From: Pedobacter jeongneungensis | GTDB lineage: Bacteria > Bacteroidota > Bacteroidia > Sphingobacteriales > Sphingobacteriaceae | DNA length: 64,000 bases | Direction: 5' to 3' | Assembly (NCBI RefSeq): GCF_000633455.1 | Contig: NZ_AYMG01000020.1 | Span: forward strand, 62,001-126,000 | Shown here: piece by piece, positions 34,856 to 44,521 of the stretch | Position numbering within the stretch: the stretch's first letter is position 1 | Layout: each line of letters begins with the position of its first letter | Notes under the pieces: generated by a model | Told to the model about the DNA's origin: nothing | The model's database searches: none | What the model saw: only the letters and a program-made list of their open reading frames with translations | Program-made: the position numbers and the translations under genes

Positions 34856-35147
34856 TGAGCTGCTTAACAGTTCAAATTTGCCGTTATCTGAAGTATCCAA
34901 AAAATTACAGTTTATATTAGTTATAGTCTTATACGTAAGAATACGGTAAAACCAATAGTTATCAAATATCAATTCGTTTAACAATTAAATATCTTTAAAG
35001 TTTTGTCACTTCCTGAAATTGCTGGTAAATAGTGATAGACCCTGCAATTTATGGCGCATATAACTGGCATCTGTCAATTTCTTATTAAAGTATGGGAAAC
35101 CATCCTTGCTGCACGTTGTTATAAAAAAGTAGATCAGACAAACAATT

Positions 35148-35636
35148 ATGAGCGCTGTAACTAAACCGTCTTACCTCAATTTTGATAAGGGCAGCTATGC
35201 CTGGAGGCCGGACATCAACTACCGCGAGCATCCGGAAATGTATCGTGTTGGCAAAGGAGAACAAGGTGTACTGACCTGCGAACCGTATAAAACAGAAATC
35301 GGCATGTACTGGCGGTTTAAAACCCCTGAAATTGCAACCGAAAGTGGTGAAAAGATCTACGAAATGTTTTTAGACTATCTTGGATCCGATGATTTTGTCG
35401 GGGCAGATATGGCGAGGAAATATCTGCAGATGGGTTTTACACGGGCAAGGAGATATGCTAATTATAAAGGGGGCCAAAAATATGACACCAAAAACAGTTA
35501 CCTACTTCTTGAACGTGGAACCGGAACCGAACAAAAGGCCGAATCAGCTAAGATATTTTATCGCCTGTATAAAATGGCTGAAGCAATGCCAAAGTATCAA
35601 CAAATGAAAAAGCTTTGGAAAGCAGAAAAAGGTTGA
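35148..35636 (+). CDS. DUF4385 protein
   Basis: 162 residues. YAWRPDINYREHPEMYRVG, then EQGVLTCEPYKTEIGMYWRF, FVGADMARKYLQMGFTRARR and YANYKGG are the family core. The function is unknown; the gene is often found near photolyases, as here. It is cytoplasmic with no signal. Divergent from the LOV kinase with a 292-nt gap that may hold a shared control region. Confidence 0.88.
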   Translation: MSAVTKPSYLNFDKGSYAWRPDINYREHPEMYRVGKGEQGVLTCEPYKTEIGMYWRFKTPEIATESGEKIYEMFLDYLGSDDFVGADMARKYLQMGFTRARRYANYKGGQKYDTKNSYLLLERGTGTEQKAESAKIFYRLYKMAEAMPKYQQMKKLWKAEKG

Positions 35637-36009
35637 TGTATAGTATTGTCCGAGACCAGCGACGATTTCAATAGCATCCTGGAATTTAGTTAACCATTTC
35701 CAACTCCGACACTAAAATTTTCAAATCTACCATTATGAGGCAATTATTGTATTATTATAGATAGTGAGTAGGTTAATGTTTCTAATATCCAATTACCTAA
35801 ATGTGCTATCTAAATGCATGCAGGATTGAGGATAGCGGAGAATGGGTAATATTGTCGGCGGATATGACTGAATCCAAAATGACGCAACGAAATCATTAGT
35901 TCAGTTAAAGTCCGATAGCGTCTGTCAGGCATATTGATAAACTGTAAAACATTATTCCGGATTTACGTGTTTTCACAACGCATATTATCTGAGGCCCTAA
36001 ATCTCCACA
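35637..36009. other. intergenic region, nothing recognised
   Basis: 373 nt between two plus-strand genes. I see no hairpin with a T-run, no repeat and no coding frame worth reporting. The promoter of the FAD monooxygenase presumably lies near its right end. Confidence 0.5.
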
Positions 36010-37200
36010 ATGATCAATCGTAAAATTCTTATTTCCGGTGCCAGTATTGCCGGATTGACTGCTGCATACTGGCTGGAACATTATGGGTTCGCAGTAACTG
36101 TAGTCGAACGCAATCAGGAACTGAGGCTTGGTGGACAAAATATTGATGTAAAAGGTCCTGCGTGGGAAATTATCAAAAAAATGCAGTTGGAAGAAAAGAT
36201 CAGGAAAGCAAATACAACTGAAGTAGGGATTCGATTTGTAGACATCAATGATCTGACTGTAGCTGAATTTCCCAAGGATGATGCCTTGAGCATGACCCAG
36301 GAGCTCGAGATTTTAAGGGGAGACCTGGTTAAAATACTCTATGATAAGGTAAAGAATAAAGCAACCATTAGGTTTGGCAACTATATTCAGGTAATTGAGG
36401 ACAGAGGCGACCGTGTAGCGGTTAATTTTGCAGACGATCTATCAGAAACATTTGACGCAGTCATCATCGCCGAGGGAATTGGTTCTTCCACACGACGGAA
36501 GGTTTTTGGAAATGAAGTGCAGTTTCGATACCTCGGGCTTTACACATCCTACTTCACAGCCACCAAGACGGATACGGATAGCAACTGGGCACGCTGGTGC
36601 AATGCCAAAGGAGGAATTGTTTTTCTGCTCCGGCCTGACAATTACGGTACGACACGGGCCTGTATCAATTTTCGTTCCCCCGAAATGGGTTACGAAAAAC
36701 TGCCTTCAGATCAACAAAAAAATCTGCTTATCAAAAAAATCCAATATTCTGGCTGGGAGGGTCCACGGCTGATCCAGGAAATAATGAATAGTGATGATCT
36801 GTATCTCGAACGTTTAAGCCAGGTATTAGCACCGCGGTGGCACAAGGGGCGGGTTGCGATGATAGGAGATGCGGCCTATTGTGTCACGCCTATAGGTGGG
36901 AAAGGTACCGACCTGGCCATATCAGGAGCTTATATAATCGCAGGAGAACTTTGCCGGGCAGAACATAATGAAGCATTCGTCGCTTATGAAAAAAGGCTTC
37001 GTCCATTTGTGGCAAAAGTTCAGAAACTCCCGCCCGGCGTACCCCGCCTGGTGTATCCCAAAACGACATGGGGTGTGGCGGTGCTCAATTCTTTGTTTAG
37101 GGTAGTTGGTAGCAGACCAGCCAAAATGGTTATGGGACTTTTTAGCAACAATAAAAAACATCCGGAAAGTGAGCTGCATTTACCGGACTATAACGTATAG
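36010..37200 (+). CDS. FAD-dependent monooxygenase (PHBH fold, TetX-like)
   Basis: 396 residues. The FAD-binding dinucleotide motif ILISGASIAGLTAAYWLEHY is at 6-25, a Arg/Gly-rich LRLGGQNIDVKG follows, and the second FAD motif is MIGDAAYCVTPIGGKGTDLA near 288-307. This is the flavin monooxygenase family of TetX, aromatic hydroxylases and related enzymes; the substrate cannot be told from sequence. The family also includes tetracycline-modifying members, but no specific claim of resistance is supported. Monocistronic. Confidence 0.88.
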   Translation: MINRKILISGASIAGLTAAYWLEHYGFAVTVVERNQELRLGGQNIDVKGPAWEIIKKMQLEEKIRKANTTEVGIRFVDINDLTVAEFPKDDALSMTQELEILRGDLVKILYDKVKNKATIRFGNYIQVIEDRGDRVAVNFADDLSETFDAVIIAEGIGSSTRRKVFGNEVQFRYLGLYTSYFTATKTDTDSNWARWCNAKGGIVFLLRPDNYGTTRACINFRSPEMGYEKLPSDQQKNLLIKKIQYSGWEGPRLIQEIMNSDDLYLERLSQVLAPRWHKGRVAMIGDAAYCVTPIGGKGTDLAISGAYIIAGELCRAEHNEAFVAYEKRLRPFVAKVQKLPPGVPRLVYPKTTWGVAVLNSLFRVVGSRPAKMVMGLFSNNKKHPESELHLPDYNV

Positions 37201-37309
37201 TTAATGGGATAAAGCCGCTCTTGATTCCAATGCGACGTTGTCATCCATTAGTTTATATAATTTAACTATAGACTAAACCTTAAAATAACGATTTCTGTCG
37301 AACTGAAAT

Positions 37310-37597
37310 ATGAAAACATTAAATGGGCAACCAAATTACTATCTGGCGATTCTATTGAACCTGACAGAAGAAGAGGTTGATGCTTTAATATATACCGGGC
37401 TACATGACATCAAAAATGAGCAAAATGAAACAATAGGATTTTATATTCAGATCAGCACAAATAACCATCCTGCATTATTAGCAAAATTAAGGTTGGAGCG
37501 GGGAAATTTAATCTATTTTAGGTTCGCCCAGGTACAATCTGTGCTGGCAGATGCGGTTAACTATTTAACGCAGCTTGCAACCAGATCGAATGATTAA
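37310..37597 (+). CDS. small protein of unknown function
   Basis: 95 residues. Segments YYLAILLNLTEEEVDALIYT and GFYIQISTNNHPALLAKLRL suggest an alpha/beta soluble protein. No signal or family recognised. Monocistronic, 110 nt after the monooxygenase and convergent with the phytochrome gene. Confidence 0.55.
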   Translation: MKTLNGQPNYYLAILLNLTEEEVDALIYTGLHDIKNEQNETIGFYIQISTNNHPALLAKLRLERGNLIYFRFAQVQSVLADAVNYLTQLATRSND

Positions 37598-37796
37598 TTA
37601 AGTTTTGACGTTTATCGGTAAGCTTAATCAAACAACATTTTATCGTACGTTCTCCATACTAATTTTAATAAGGCATTTTATATTGACAGCGAGCGTGATA
37701 TTTTTTTTCGAGTTCATAGCCCCGGCATCAATCTGACTTAAAACAATTTCAACCTATTCTAGGTTAATAGCACTCAGCACTTGATTTTATAAGGTG

Positions 37797-39986
37797 TTAA
37801 CCGATAAATTCCAGGTAAAAAATCGTTCCTTTCCCGGGTTCGCTTTCCAGCCGGATGGAACCTTCATGACGTTCCATAATTCTTTTTACAATTGCCAGGC
37901 CAACACCTGTACCACTTATAGCTTTGACTTCTGAGGACCGTTCAAAAAGCTCGAATACTTTGCCATGCTCAAGCTCATCTATACCCATACCATTGTCAAT
38001 AATACTATATTGAACCCCCTCGCCTTTGATCTCACCGGTAACGGTGACTGTAGCATTTTCATTTTCCTGAGAATACTTAACCGCATTTTCCATCAGGTTA
38101 CTGAACACCTGGCGGATCATCAGCCGGTCTCCCTGGATGCTGGGCGTAGGGCCAAAGTTTATTTCCAGATTGCTACCGGGATAGCTCAGCAACAGATCTG
38201 CTCTGATTTCTTCCAGGATAGGCAATAACTCTATATGCTGCATAGAAAGTGCAGACTGGCCGGCACGGGAATAATCCAGAATTTCGTCGATCATCCTGCG
38301 CATACGCTCTGCACTGCTGTGGATCTTATCGGCCATCTTACCTGCCTGACCAATACTTTTTGCACCCATGATCAACTGCGCATAACTTTTAATAACAGTT
38401 ATCGGATTCTTAAGATCATGGGAAACGGTATAGGCAAAAGTATCCAGTTCTGCATAAGCATCCCGCAAGCGCAGATTCAATGCCCTGAGCTCGGTTGCCT
38501 TTCTTCCGATAGCATAATTGATCTCATCTCTGAGGAGGAGTGCAATTCTGCGTTCATGAGGTAGCCACTTTAAAGATCTGCCCCTCACTTCTTCGATCCA
38601 AAGCTCAAATGAATTGCGTGGGGAAATAACCTCCATCGGGTCGATAGATACCGATTTTTGATGAGGGTTACCGGCCCAGTTGACGGTCTTTATTTTCTCC
38701 GGGCGGAACCATATCAAAAATTCAGGAAGATCTTTTGCAAGCCTGCAAACCATGACGCCTGCTGCCTGGGCAGCAACTTCCTTCGAAGCAGGGTAAATTG
38801 CCGCAAGGTCATCGGTATCGAAAATGTCATCTTTCATGTTCTCGGACAGCCAGGCAAAAAATGGCTCCAGGAATTCCCGGGCGGGTACTTCGCCGCAAAC
38901 GCTCAGCTCGTTATCAAAAAGCATTGCAGCTCCGCTACAACTGACTGCATCCCCAATATTAATCTGCGTATCGAATAGCGCTTCATTTACATCACTGCCT
39001 TTGAGCAGGTTGCTGGAAAGAGCAGCTATAGCAGACTGCTGCTGGTTGAGCAGGTGCTGTTCCTGTTGTTGTTCCTGGTAACTGATGGCCGAACTAAGGA
39101 TCTGCCCGATCAGCTTTGCCGACCTGCGCTGGTTAAAGTTGATAAACCTTGGCGTATAATTGTGGCAGGCAATCAGACCCCATAATTCCCCCTTATGAAC
39201 CAGTGACACACTGAAGCTTGACGCTACACCCATGTTTTTTAAGTATTGGATGTGAATAGGCGAAACTGCCCGCAGTGGGCTATGGGTAAGGTCAAGGGGA
39301 GCCGTAAGCTTTGTCCGTACCGGGGATGGTGCAGAATCAACATCGCTGATGAGCCTCGTCAAGTTGATCCGATACAGATCTCTGGCCTGCCTGGGAATAT
39401 CTGATGCGGGATAGTGCAGACCAACCCAGGAGTCCAGGCCTGGATCACAGGCTTCCGCTACGACCTCGCCATCCCCATCCTGGTCGAACCTGTAAATCAT
39501 GACCCTGTCGTAAGCGATCAACTCCCTGATCTTCAAAGATGCATTTTTAAGGATTTCCCCAAGGTTGCGGTCGCCAAGTATCTGAGAAAGGGACTGGCCA
39601 ACAATGTCCTGCAGATCAGGCTCCAGATCGGAGCGTTGCGGCTCGAAATCCAGCAGGAAAAATTCCCCGGAATTATGAACGATCAGGTTCCAGTCCTGTG
39701 AACCGAAGTTCAGGGGATAGGCATTATCCATTGAAGAACCGGAAGCAAGGTCCATAAGGCCGCCTAAAAAGCCGGACTCATCATCTTTGCCGAAAAGATG
39801 GTTGAAATCGTCAAAGATATGACCTAACAGTTCATAGCTGGTCATATTGATATGATCGACGACATTTTCACTACAATGCGTTATCATATGATCCTTATCG
39901 ACAACAATCAGAAATCCATGACGCTGGATATTGCCGGGTATATGTATGGGTTCTTTGTCACAATTGGTAAGGTCCGCTGTGTTCAT
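37797..39986 (-). CDS. bphP: bacteriophytochrome histidine kinase
   Basis: 729 residues in PAS-GAF-PHY-HisKA-HATPase order. Cys9 before KEPIHIPGNIQRHG is the biliverdin-attachment cysteine. The GAF domain has PASDIPRQARDLY with the DIP motif at 196-198, and the PHY tongue carries PRNSF at 456-460. The kinase has His523 (VSHDLKNPIT), NLMENAVKYS, IDNGMGID and GTGVGLAIV. It is a cytoplasmic red/far-red sensor kinase. No heme oxygenase for biliverdin and no dedicated response regulator lie beside it. Monocistronic here. Confidence 0.95.
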   Translation of the reverse strand: MNTADLTNCDKEPIHIPGNIQRHGFLIVVDKDHMITHCSENVVDHINMTSYELLGHIFDDFNHLFGKDDESGFLGGLMDLASGSSMDNAYPLNFGSQDWNLIVHNSGEFFLLDFEPQRSDLEPDLQDIVGQSLSQILGDRNLGEILKNASLKIRELIAYDRVMIYRFDQDGDGEVVAEACDPGLDSWVGLHYPASDIPRQARDLYRINLTRLISDVDSAPSPVRTKLTAPLDLTHSPLRAVSPIHIQYLKNMGVASSFSVSLVHKGELWGLIACHNYTPRFINFNQRRSAKLIGQILSSAISYQEQQQEQHLLNQQQSAIAALSSNLLKGSDVNEALFDTQINIGDAVSCSGAAMLFDNELSVCGEVPAREFLEPFFAWLSENMKDDIFDTDDLAAIYPASKEVAAQAAGVMVCRLAKDLPEFLIWFRPEKIKTVNWAGNPHQKSVSIDPMEVISPRNSFELWIEEVRGRSLKWLPHERRIALLLRDEINYAIGRKATELRALNLRLRDAYAELDTFAYTVSHDLKNPITVIKSYAQLIMGAKSIGQAGKMADKIHSSAERMRRMIDEILDYSRAGQSALSMQHIELLPILEEIRADLLLSYPGSNLEINFGPTPSIQGDRLMIRQVFSNLMENAVKYSQENENATVTVTGEIKGEGVQYSIIDNGMGIDELEHGKVFELFERSSEVKAISGTGVGLAIVKRIMERHEGSIRLESEPGKGTIFYLEFIG

Positions 39987-40042
39987 TTAATTTTTTCTAT
40001 CTTGATAAATTGGAGCTGTTGGATAATTTTCGATAAGGGAAC

Positions 40043-40858
40043 CTAACCATTATCAAGTTTACTTTGAATTGCTTTTACGTCCCGTTTCAGATCAGATAGG
40101 CTCTTGCTGATCTCACCGAGATCTGAAGCCTTTTTGGGGACAATCCTGGAGTGGAAACTGTAATATTGCCAGATTTCCAGTACATCGGAAAGCTTGACCT
40201 TATAAGGTTCGTAAGCTGTGTTGAGCGATTCCAGTAATACTTCATCGCCTTCAATAGTTATTTGCTTGAAGACAAGTTCCTGGTCGCCATGCAAGGCAAC
40301 GATACCCAGCGTGGCAGGCTTTAACGACCGCCAGTCCTGGACATAGAAAGCAATGATGTCGCTGCCCTCAGGTATAGGAAGCATGGAATCACCTTCAGTA
40401 GGAAACATACGGAAGGTCTTGCCGTCAGGAAGCACGGGAAAATTGAACTTCGGAAGTCCTGCGATATATTCCGGGTCGTTAAAGCCTGTGGGATAACCTG
40501 CTTTAGCTTTGACCGGTACATAGGCAATGTTTTCCCTGTTATCCGAATCGGTCGAGATATGCAGAATGCGCAGATTCCTACCGGTGGTGAATCCATCATT
40601 TCCGGATTCAAGCTGTTTTACCGCCTGTTCCGACATTGCAGTGAGGTCAATCTTTACCAGGTTATCTACGCTGATATTGAAATAACCTGCGATATTTATA
40701 AAATCCTCAGGCGGCGGGGCTTTGATATGGCCACGCTCCAGTGCGTTTATTTTCGAACGGGTGAGGTTAAGAACGTTGGCTAGCTCTTGTTGGCTCAGTT
40801 TCTTACGCTGCCTGAGCAATCGAAGGTTAGCAGCTAGAAAAACTTTGGGTTCCTGCAT
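40043..40858 (-). CDS. LexA-like self-cleaving repressor (XRE-S24), copy 1
   Basis: 271 residues from ATG 40858; the TTG at 40936 only adds unlikely sequence. Residues 10-45 are an XRE HTH (NLRLLRQRKKLSQQELANVL). The C-terminal S24 domain carries the hallmark residues: cleavage site Ala120-Gly121 in VKAKAGY, nucleophile Ser158 in EGDSML and general base Lys198 in VFKQI. This predicts RecA-stimulated self-cleavage and DNA-damage induction. It matches copy 2 at 46834 position for position and follows the mutasome operon in the same direction, with its own upstream inverted repeat. Confidence 0.92.
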   Translation of the reverse strand: MQEPKVFLAANLRLLRQRKKLSQQELANVLNLTRSKINALERGHIKAPPPEDFINIAGYFNISVDNLVKIDLTAMSEQAVKQLESGNDGFTTGRNLRILHISTDSDNRENIAYVPVKAKAGYPTGFNDPEYIAGLPKFNFPVLPDGKTFRMFPTEGDSMLPIPEGSDIIAFYVQDWRSLKPATLGIVALHGDQELVFKQITIEGDEVLLESLNTAYEPYKVKLSDVLEIWQYYSFHSRIVPKKASDLGEISKSLSDLKRDVKAIQSKLDNG

Positions 40859-40932
40859 ATTGTATGATACTATACCGGTCATTCTATAGGTACAGTGGGT
40901 GCCAAAACTACAAATAATTTTATTCAAATCCG

Positions 40933-40956
40933 ACAAATATTATCTGATCTATTTGT
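40933..40956. promoter_or_regulatory. operator-like inverted repeat before LexA-like copy 1
   Basis: ACAAATA (40933-40939) and TATTTGT (40950-40956) form 7-bp arms with a 10-nt spacer, about 75 nt upstream of the repressor start. It is a candidate autoregulatory operator. AT-rich inverted repeats can arise by chance. Confidence 0.35.
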
Positions 40957-40985
40957 GATTTATGAAGAAATAGACACTTCTCGGA

Positions 40986-41282
40986 TCAGGTTTTACTCTT
41001 GTCAAATAAGATAATTTTAATGCGCACCGGACCTTTAATATGGTCTACGTCAACAGGTATTCCCTTTTGTGTCATCACTACTTTACCCTGCTTATGCAGA
41101 TCGATTGCCACATCACGTACTTCCTTCATGTGGTTACGCCAATCCCCGGGAAATAGCATGCGCGCAATTTCAGATGGACAAGTAGTTTTTTCAGGTCCGC
41201 GTTGGATAGCGGTTGATAAAATGGTTGAAGCAATGTTTTTCGGATCCTGCATATTTTCCTGAAAATAACATAAATGGGCCAT
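40986..41282 (-). CDS. DUF3253 protein in the mutasome operon
   Basis: 98 residues. The family core is clear: TAIQRGPEKTTCPSEIARML, then DWRNHMKEVRDVAIDLHKQG and VVMTQKGIPVDVDHIKGPVR. It has a winged-helix-like pattern and unknown function. The ATG overlaps the DnaE2 stop by one base (TAATG), so it should be made together with the polymerase. An internal ATG at 41252 is an alternative start. Confidence 0.88.
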   Translation of the reverse strand: MAHLCYFQENMQDPKNIASTILSTAIQRGPEKTTCPSEIARMLFPGDWRNHMKEVRDVAIDLHKQGKVVMTQKGIPVDVDHIKGPVRIKIILFDKSKT

Positions 41283-44200
41283 TATTTAAAGTTTCTGGAA
41301 GGAAAAAGTTCTGTTTGCACCGCTTTTCGTACCTGTGTCTTTTTATTTTCAGCAGGGAATACTTCACCGTTATTTTCATCGCCACGCGATAAGGTAAGTA
41401 GCGGTGGTGTTTCTACTTCCGTGGTCAGACCTTTTAAAAGTGACGACAGATCGTGGCAATGCTTTACAATTACATGCGTTACCTCGCCCTCCCGCTGCAA
41501 CTTGCCCTCTACCATTAGTAAAGTGGAATACAGGATTTCCTTTCGGTAGCGTTCAAACAGGTTTTTGAATACGACGAGGTTTGCATTTCCACTTTCATCT
41601 TCAATGGTAATGAAACACACGCCGCCTGCAGTTCCCGGCCTTTGGCGGACCATGACCAGACCTGCTACTTTGACCAATGTGCCATCGGGCCATAATTCCA
41701 GTTCTTTGGTTGAAAGTATGCCGCGTTCAAATAAAGGCCGGCGGACGAAACTTACAGGATGGGCTTTTATAGATAAGGCCGTACTTTTATAATCCTGCAT
41801 CACATGCTCGGACGGTGACATCGCAGGTAATTGAATAGCACTTTCCTGTTCGTCCGGTTGATAATGTCCCGTGAACAAACCTGATGGACGGTCTGCAAGT
41901 GCGGATACGTGCCACAATGCCTGGCGCCGGTCCATACCCAAAGAACGGAAAGCGTCCGCATCCGCTAGCCTTTCCAGCGTTGCCAGGCTTATACCTTGAT
42001 CACACAAAGTATGGATATGCTTGTATCCCTGTTTTCTGCCTGCAACCAGTTTGGCTATATCATCTTCCCGAATGCCTTTGATCTGCCGGAACCCCATACG
42101 GATTGCCCGGTATTTCCCTTCCTGCTGCTTCAGGCTATGATCCCAGTTAGAGCAATTGATATCGATTTCCCTTACAGGAACGTTGTGTTTAATGGCATCG
42201 CTGATGATCTGGGAGGGCTGATAAAACCCCATTGGCATGCTGTTGAGTAATGCCGTGGCAAAAACATCCGGGTAATGGCATTTAAGCCAGCAGGAAACAT
42301 ACACCAACAAGGCAAAGCTTGCCGCGTGGCTTTCCGGAAAACCATAACTACCAAACCCTTCCAACTGCTTAAATACCCTTTCGGCGAAGTCCTGTGGATA
42401 TCCACGGGCTGTCATGCCACTTACCAGTTTGTCATGAAAGCGGCTGACCAGGCCTTTGGCTTTAAAGGTGGCCATGCTGCGCCTAAGCTCATCAGCTTCA
42501 GCGGGAGTGAAGCCTGCGGCAACGATAGCTATTTTCATAGCCTGCTCCTGAAAAAGGGGGACACCCAGCGTACGGCCCAGGATCTCTTCGAGTTCCTTTG
42601 ACGGATATACAACTTCTTCTTCGCCGTTTCGCCTGCGCAGGTAGGGGTGAACCATATCACCCTGTATCGGCCCGGGACGCACAATGGCTACCTCTATAAC
42701 CAGGTCATAAAAATTCTTGGGTTTCAGCCTCGGCAGCATCGACATCTGCGCCCGGCTCTCAATCTGGAAAACGCCCAGGGTATCGGCACGCTGGATCATT
42801 TCATAGACCTTCGGATCATCCTGCGGAATATTGGCCAGGGTAAGGTTAAGACCATAATGCATTTTCGCAAGATCGAACGCCTTGCGGATACAGGTCAGCA
42901 TCCCCAGCGCCAGTACGTCGATCTTCATGAAGCCCAGGGCGTCTATGTCGTCCTTGTTCCATTCTATGCAGGTCCGGTCTTCCATGCGTGCATTCATGGT
43001 GGGGCAAAGATCGCTTAGCTTGCCCCTGGTGATCACAAAGCCGCCTGTATGCTGGCCGAGCTGACGGGGAAAGCCCATATATTGCCGGGTAAGGTCCAGC
43101 ACCTTGATCAGGTGCGGATCACCGGGATTAAAGCCGTTATCGGAAATGATCTTACCCTCGAACCATTCATCGGTAAACTCCCATATGGATTTGGATAGGC
43201 GGTTAATTGCATCTGTGGATAGTCCCATGGCCTTGGCTACGTCGCGCACTGCCCCTTTTTGATGTACCTGGGTTACTGTAGCTACAATGGCCGCCCGGTC
43301 CCTGCCGTATTTATTGTAAATGTACTGGATAACCTCTTCCCTTCGCTCGTGCTCGAAGTCGATATCGATATCCGGTGGCTCATTTCTTGCCGAAGAAATA
43401 AAGCGTTCAAAGAGCAGATCAAACTTGGTAGGATCAATAGAGGTTATGCCCAGGCAGAAACAAACAGTTGAATTAGCCGCAGATCCGCGACCCTGGCAAA
43501 GGATGCCTTGGCTTCTTGCAAACTTTACAATATCATAAACCGTAAGAAAATAAGCAGCAAAATCCATTTCCTCGATGAACTTCAGCTCATGATGAATAGA
43601 GGCGATAATTTTTTGCGGAATATTGCTGCCATAAAATGCACTTGCCCCTTTCCAGGCAAGATAGGTTATTTCCTCCTGCGGGCTGCGTCCCTCGCTTGTA
43701 AGTTCTTCCGGGTAAACGTATTTAAGCTCATCAAGCGAAAACCGGCAGGCGTCCTCTATTTCCTGCGTATACCTGATCGCATCCGGGTACATCCGGAAAA
43801 GCCGCTCCATCTCCTTTCTAGGCTTCAGGAACCGTTCAGCGTTCTGGTAAAGATGATATCCAGCGTTATATATCGTACGTTTTTCCCGGATACAGGTAAG
43901 GATATCCTGAAATTCCCGCCGCTGTGGATCATGATAATAGACATCATTGGTCGTTACCACCGGAATCCCCAGCTGCCCGCCAAACTGGTTGATCCGATAG
44001 AGCTTTTTTGTATCGCTTCCGCGGTAAGAAAATGATGCGCCGAGGTAAAGTTGCTGCCCAAAAGCCTCACGATACTCTTTGACGGCACTTTTATAAGACG
44101 GGTCAATATCAAATTGCTTATTGAGCGCTGCCGGTGGCGGGGCAATAAACTTTATACCTTTTGCGTGGGCATAAACATCGGCCCGGTATAGTTCGCATTT

Positions 44201-44506
44201 CCCTTTTTCCGTCCTGAGATTTCCTACAGAAAGTAATGCGGATAGATTGGCATAAGCATCCTTATCTGTGGGATAGGCCAGTAGCGGTGGCCCATCCATA
44301 AGATCGAGCCTGCAGGCAGGTATGATCCTGATCCCTTTAGCCTTAGCCGCCACATGTGCACGGACCACACCCGCAAGTGTGTTATGATCTGTAATGGCAA
44401 TGGACTTATACCCCAATGCAGCGGCCTGTTCGGCCAGTTCGTCGGGATGGGATGCCCCCTTTAAAAAACTAAAATTAGTTGTAACCTGTAACTCTGTATA
44501 ACCCAC
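41282..44506 (-). CDS. dnaE2: error-prone DNA polymerase DnaE2 (ImuC)
   Basis: 1074 residues. The PHP domain opens with VTTNFSFLKGASHPDELAEQ, then YKSIAITDHNTLAG. The alpha-subunit palm catalytic PDIDIDF is at 378-384, and the C-terminal OB region reads VAGLVMVRQRPGTAGGVCFI. This is the DnaE2/ImuC type, which does translesion synthesis with ImuB and ImuA. The start is GTG, preceded by AAAGGAGG five bases upstream, an unusually strong ribosome site for this phylum. It lies 15 nt after ImuB. Expression is likely under the LexA-like repressors, an inference from context. Confidence 0.95.
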   Translation of the reverse strand: MGYTELQVTTNFSFLKGASHPDELAEQAAALGYKSIAITDHNTLAGVVRAHVAAKAKGIRIIPACRLDLMDGPPLLAYPTDKDAYANLSALLSVGNLRTEKGKCELYRADVYAHAKGIKFIAPPPAALNKQFDIDPSYKSAVKEYREAFGQQLYLGASFSYRGSDTKKLYRINQFGGQLGIPVVTTNDVYYHDPQRREFQDILTCIREKRTIYNAGYHLYQNAERFLKPRKEMERLFRMYPDAIRYTQEIEDACRFSLDELKYVYPEELTSEGRSPQEEITYLAWKGASAFYGSNIPQKIIASIHHELKFIEEMDFAAYFLTVYDIVKFARSQGILCQGRGSAANSTVCFCLGITSIDPTKFDLLFERFISSARNEPPDIDIDFEHERREEVIQYIYNKYGRDRAAIVATVTQVHQKGAVRDVAKAMGLSTDAINRLSKSIWEFTDEWFEGKIISDNGFNPGDPHLIKVLDLTRQYMGFPRQLGQHTGGFVITRGKLSDLCPTMNARMEDRTCIEWNKDDIDALGFMKIDVLALGMLTCIRKAFDLAKMHYGLNLTLANIPQDDPKVYEMIQRADTLGVFQIESRAQMSMLPRLKPKNFYDLVIEVAIVRPGPIQGDMVHPYLRRRNGEEEVVYPSKELEEILGRTLGVPLFQEQAMKIAIVAAGFTPAEADELRRSMATFKAKGLVSRFHDKLVSGMTARGYPQDFAERVFKQLEGFGSYGFPESHAASFALLVYVSCWLKCHYPDVFATALLNSMPMGFYQPSQIISDAIKHNVPVREIDINCSNWDHSLKQQEGKYRAIRMGFRQIKGIREDDIAKLVAGRKQGYKHIHTLCDQGISLATLERLADADAFRSLGMDRRQALWHVSALADRPSGLFTGHYQPDEQESAIQLPAMSPSEHVMQDYKSTALSIKAHPVSFVRRPLFERGILSTKELELWPDGTLVKVAGLVMVRQRPGTAGGVCFITIEDESGNANLVVFKNLFERYRKEILYSTLLMVEGKLQREGEVTHVIVKHCHDLSSLLKGLTTEVETPPLLTLSRGDENNGEVFPAENKKTQVRKAVQTELFPSRNFK

Positions 44507-44521
44507 AATTGCCTCCTTTCA

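Noticed and set aside
36010..37200. Calling the FAD monooxygenase a tetracycline resistance gene
   Set aside because: The PHBH fold is shared by many hydroxylases; sequence alone does not fix the substrate.
43508..44035. 175-codon plus-strand ORF inside dnaE2
   Set aside because: Antisense to conserved polymerase sequence.
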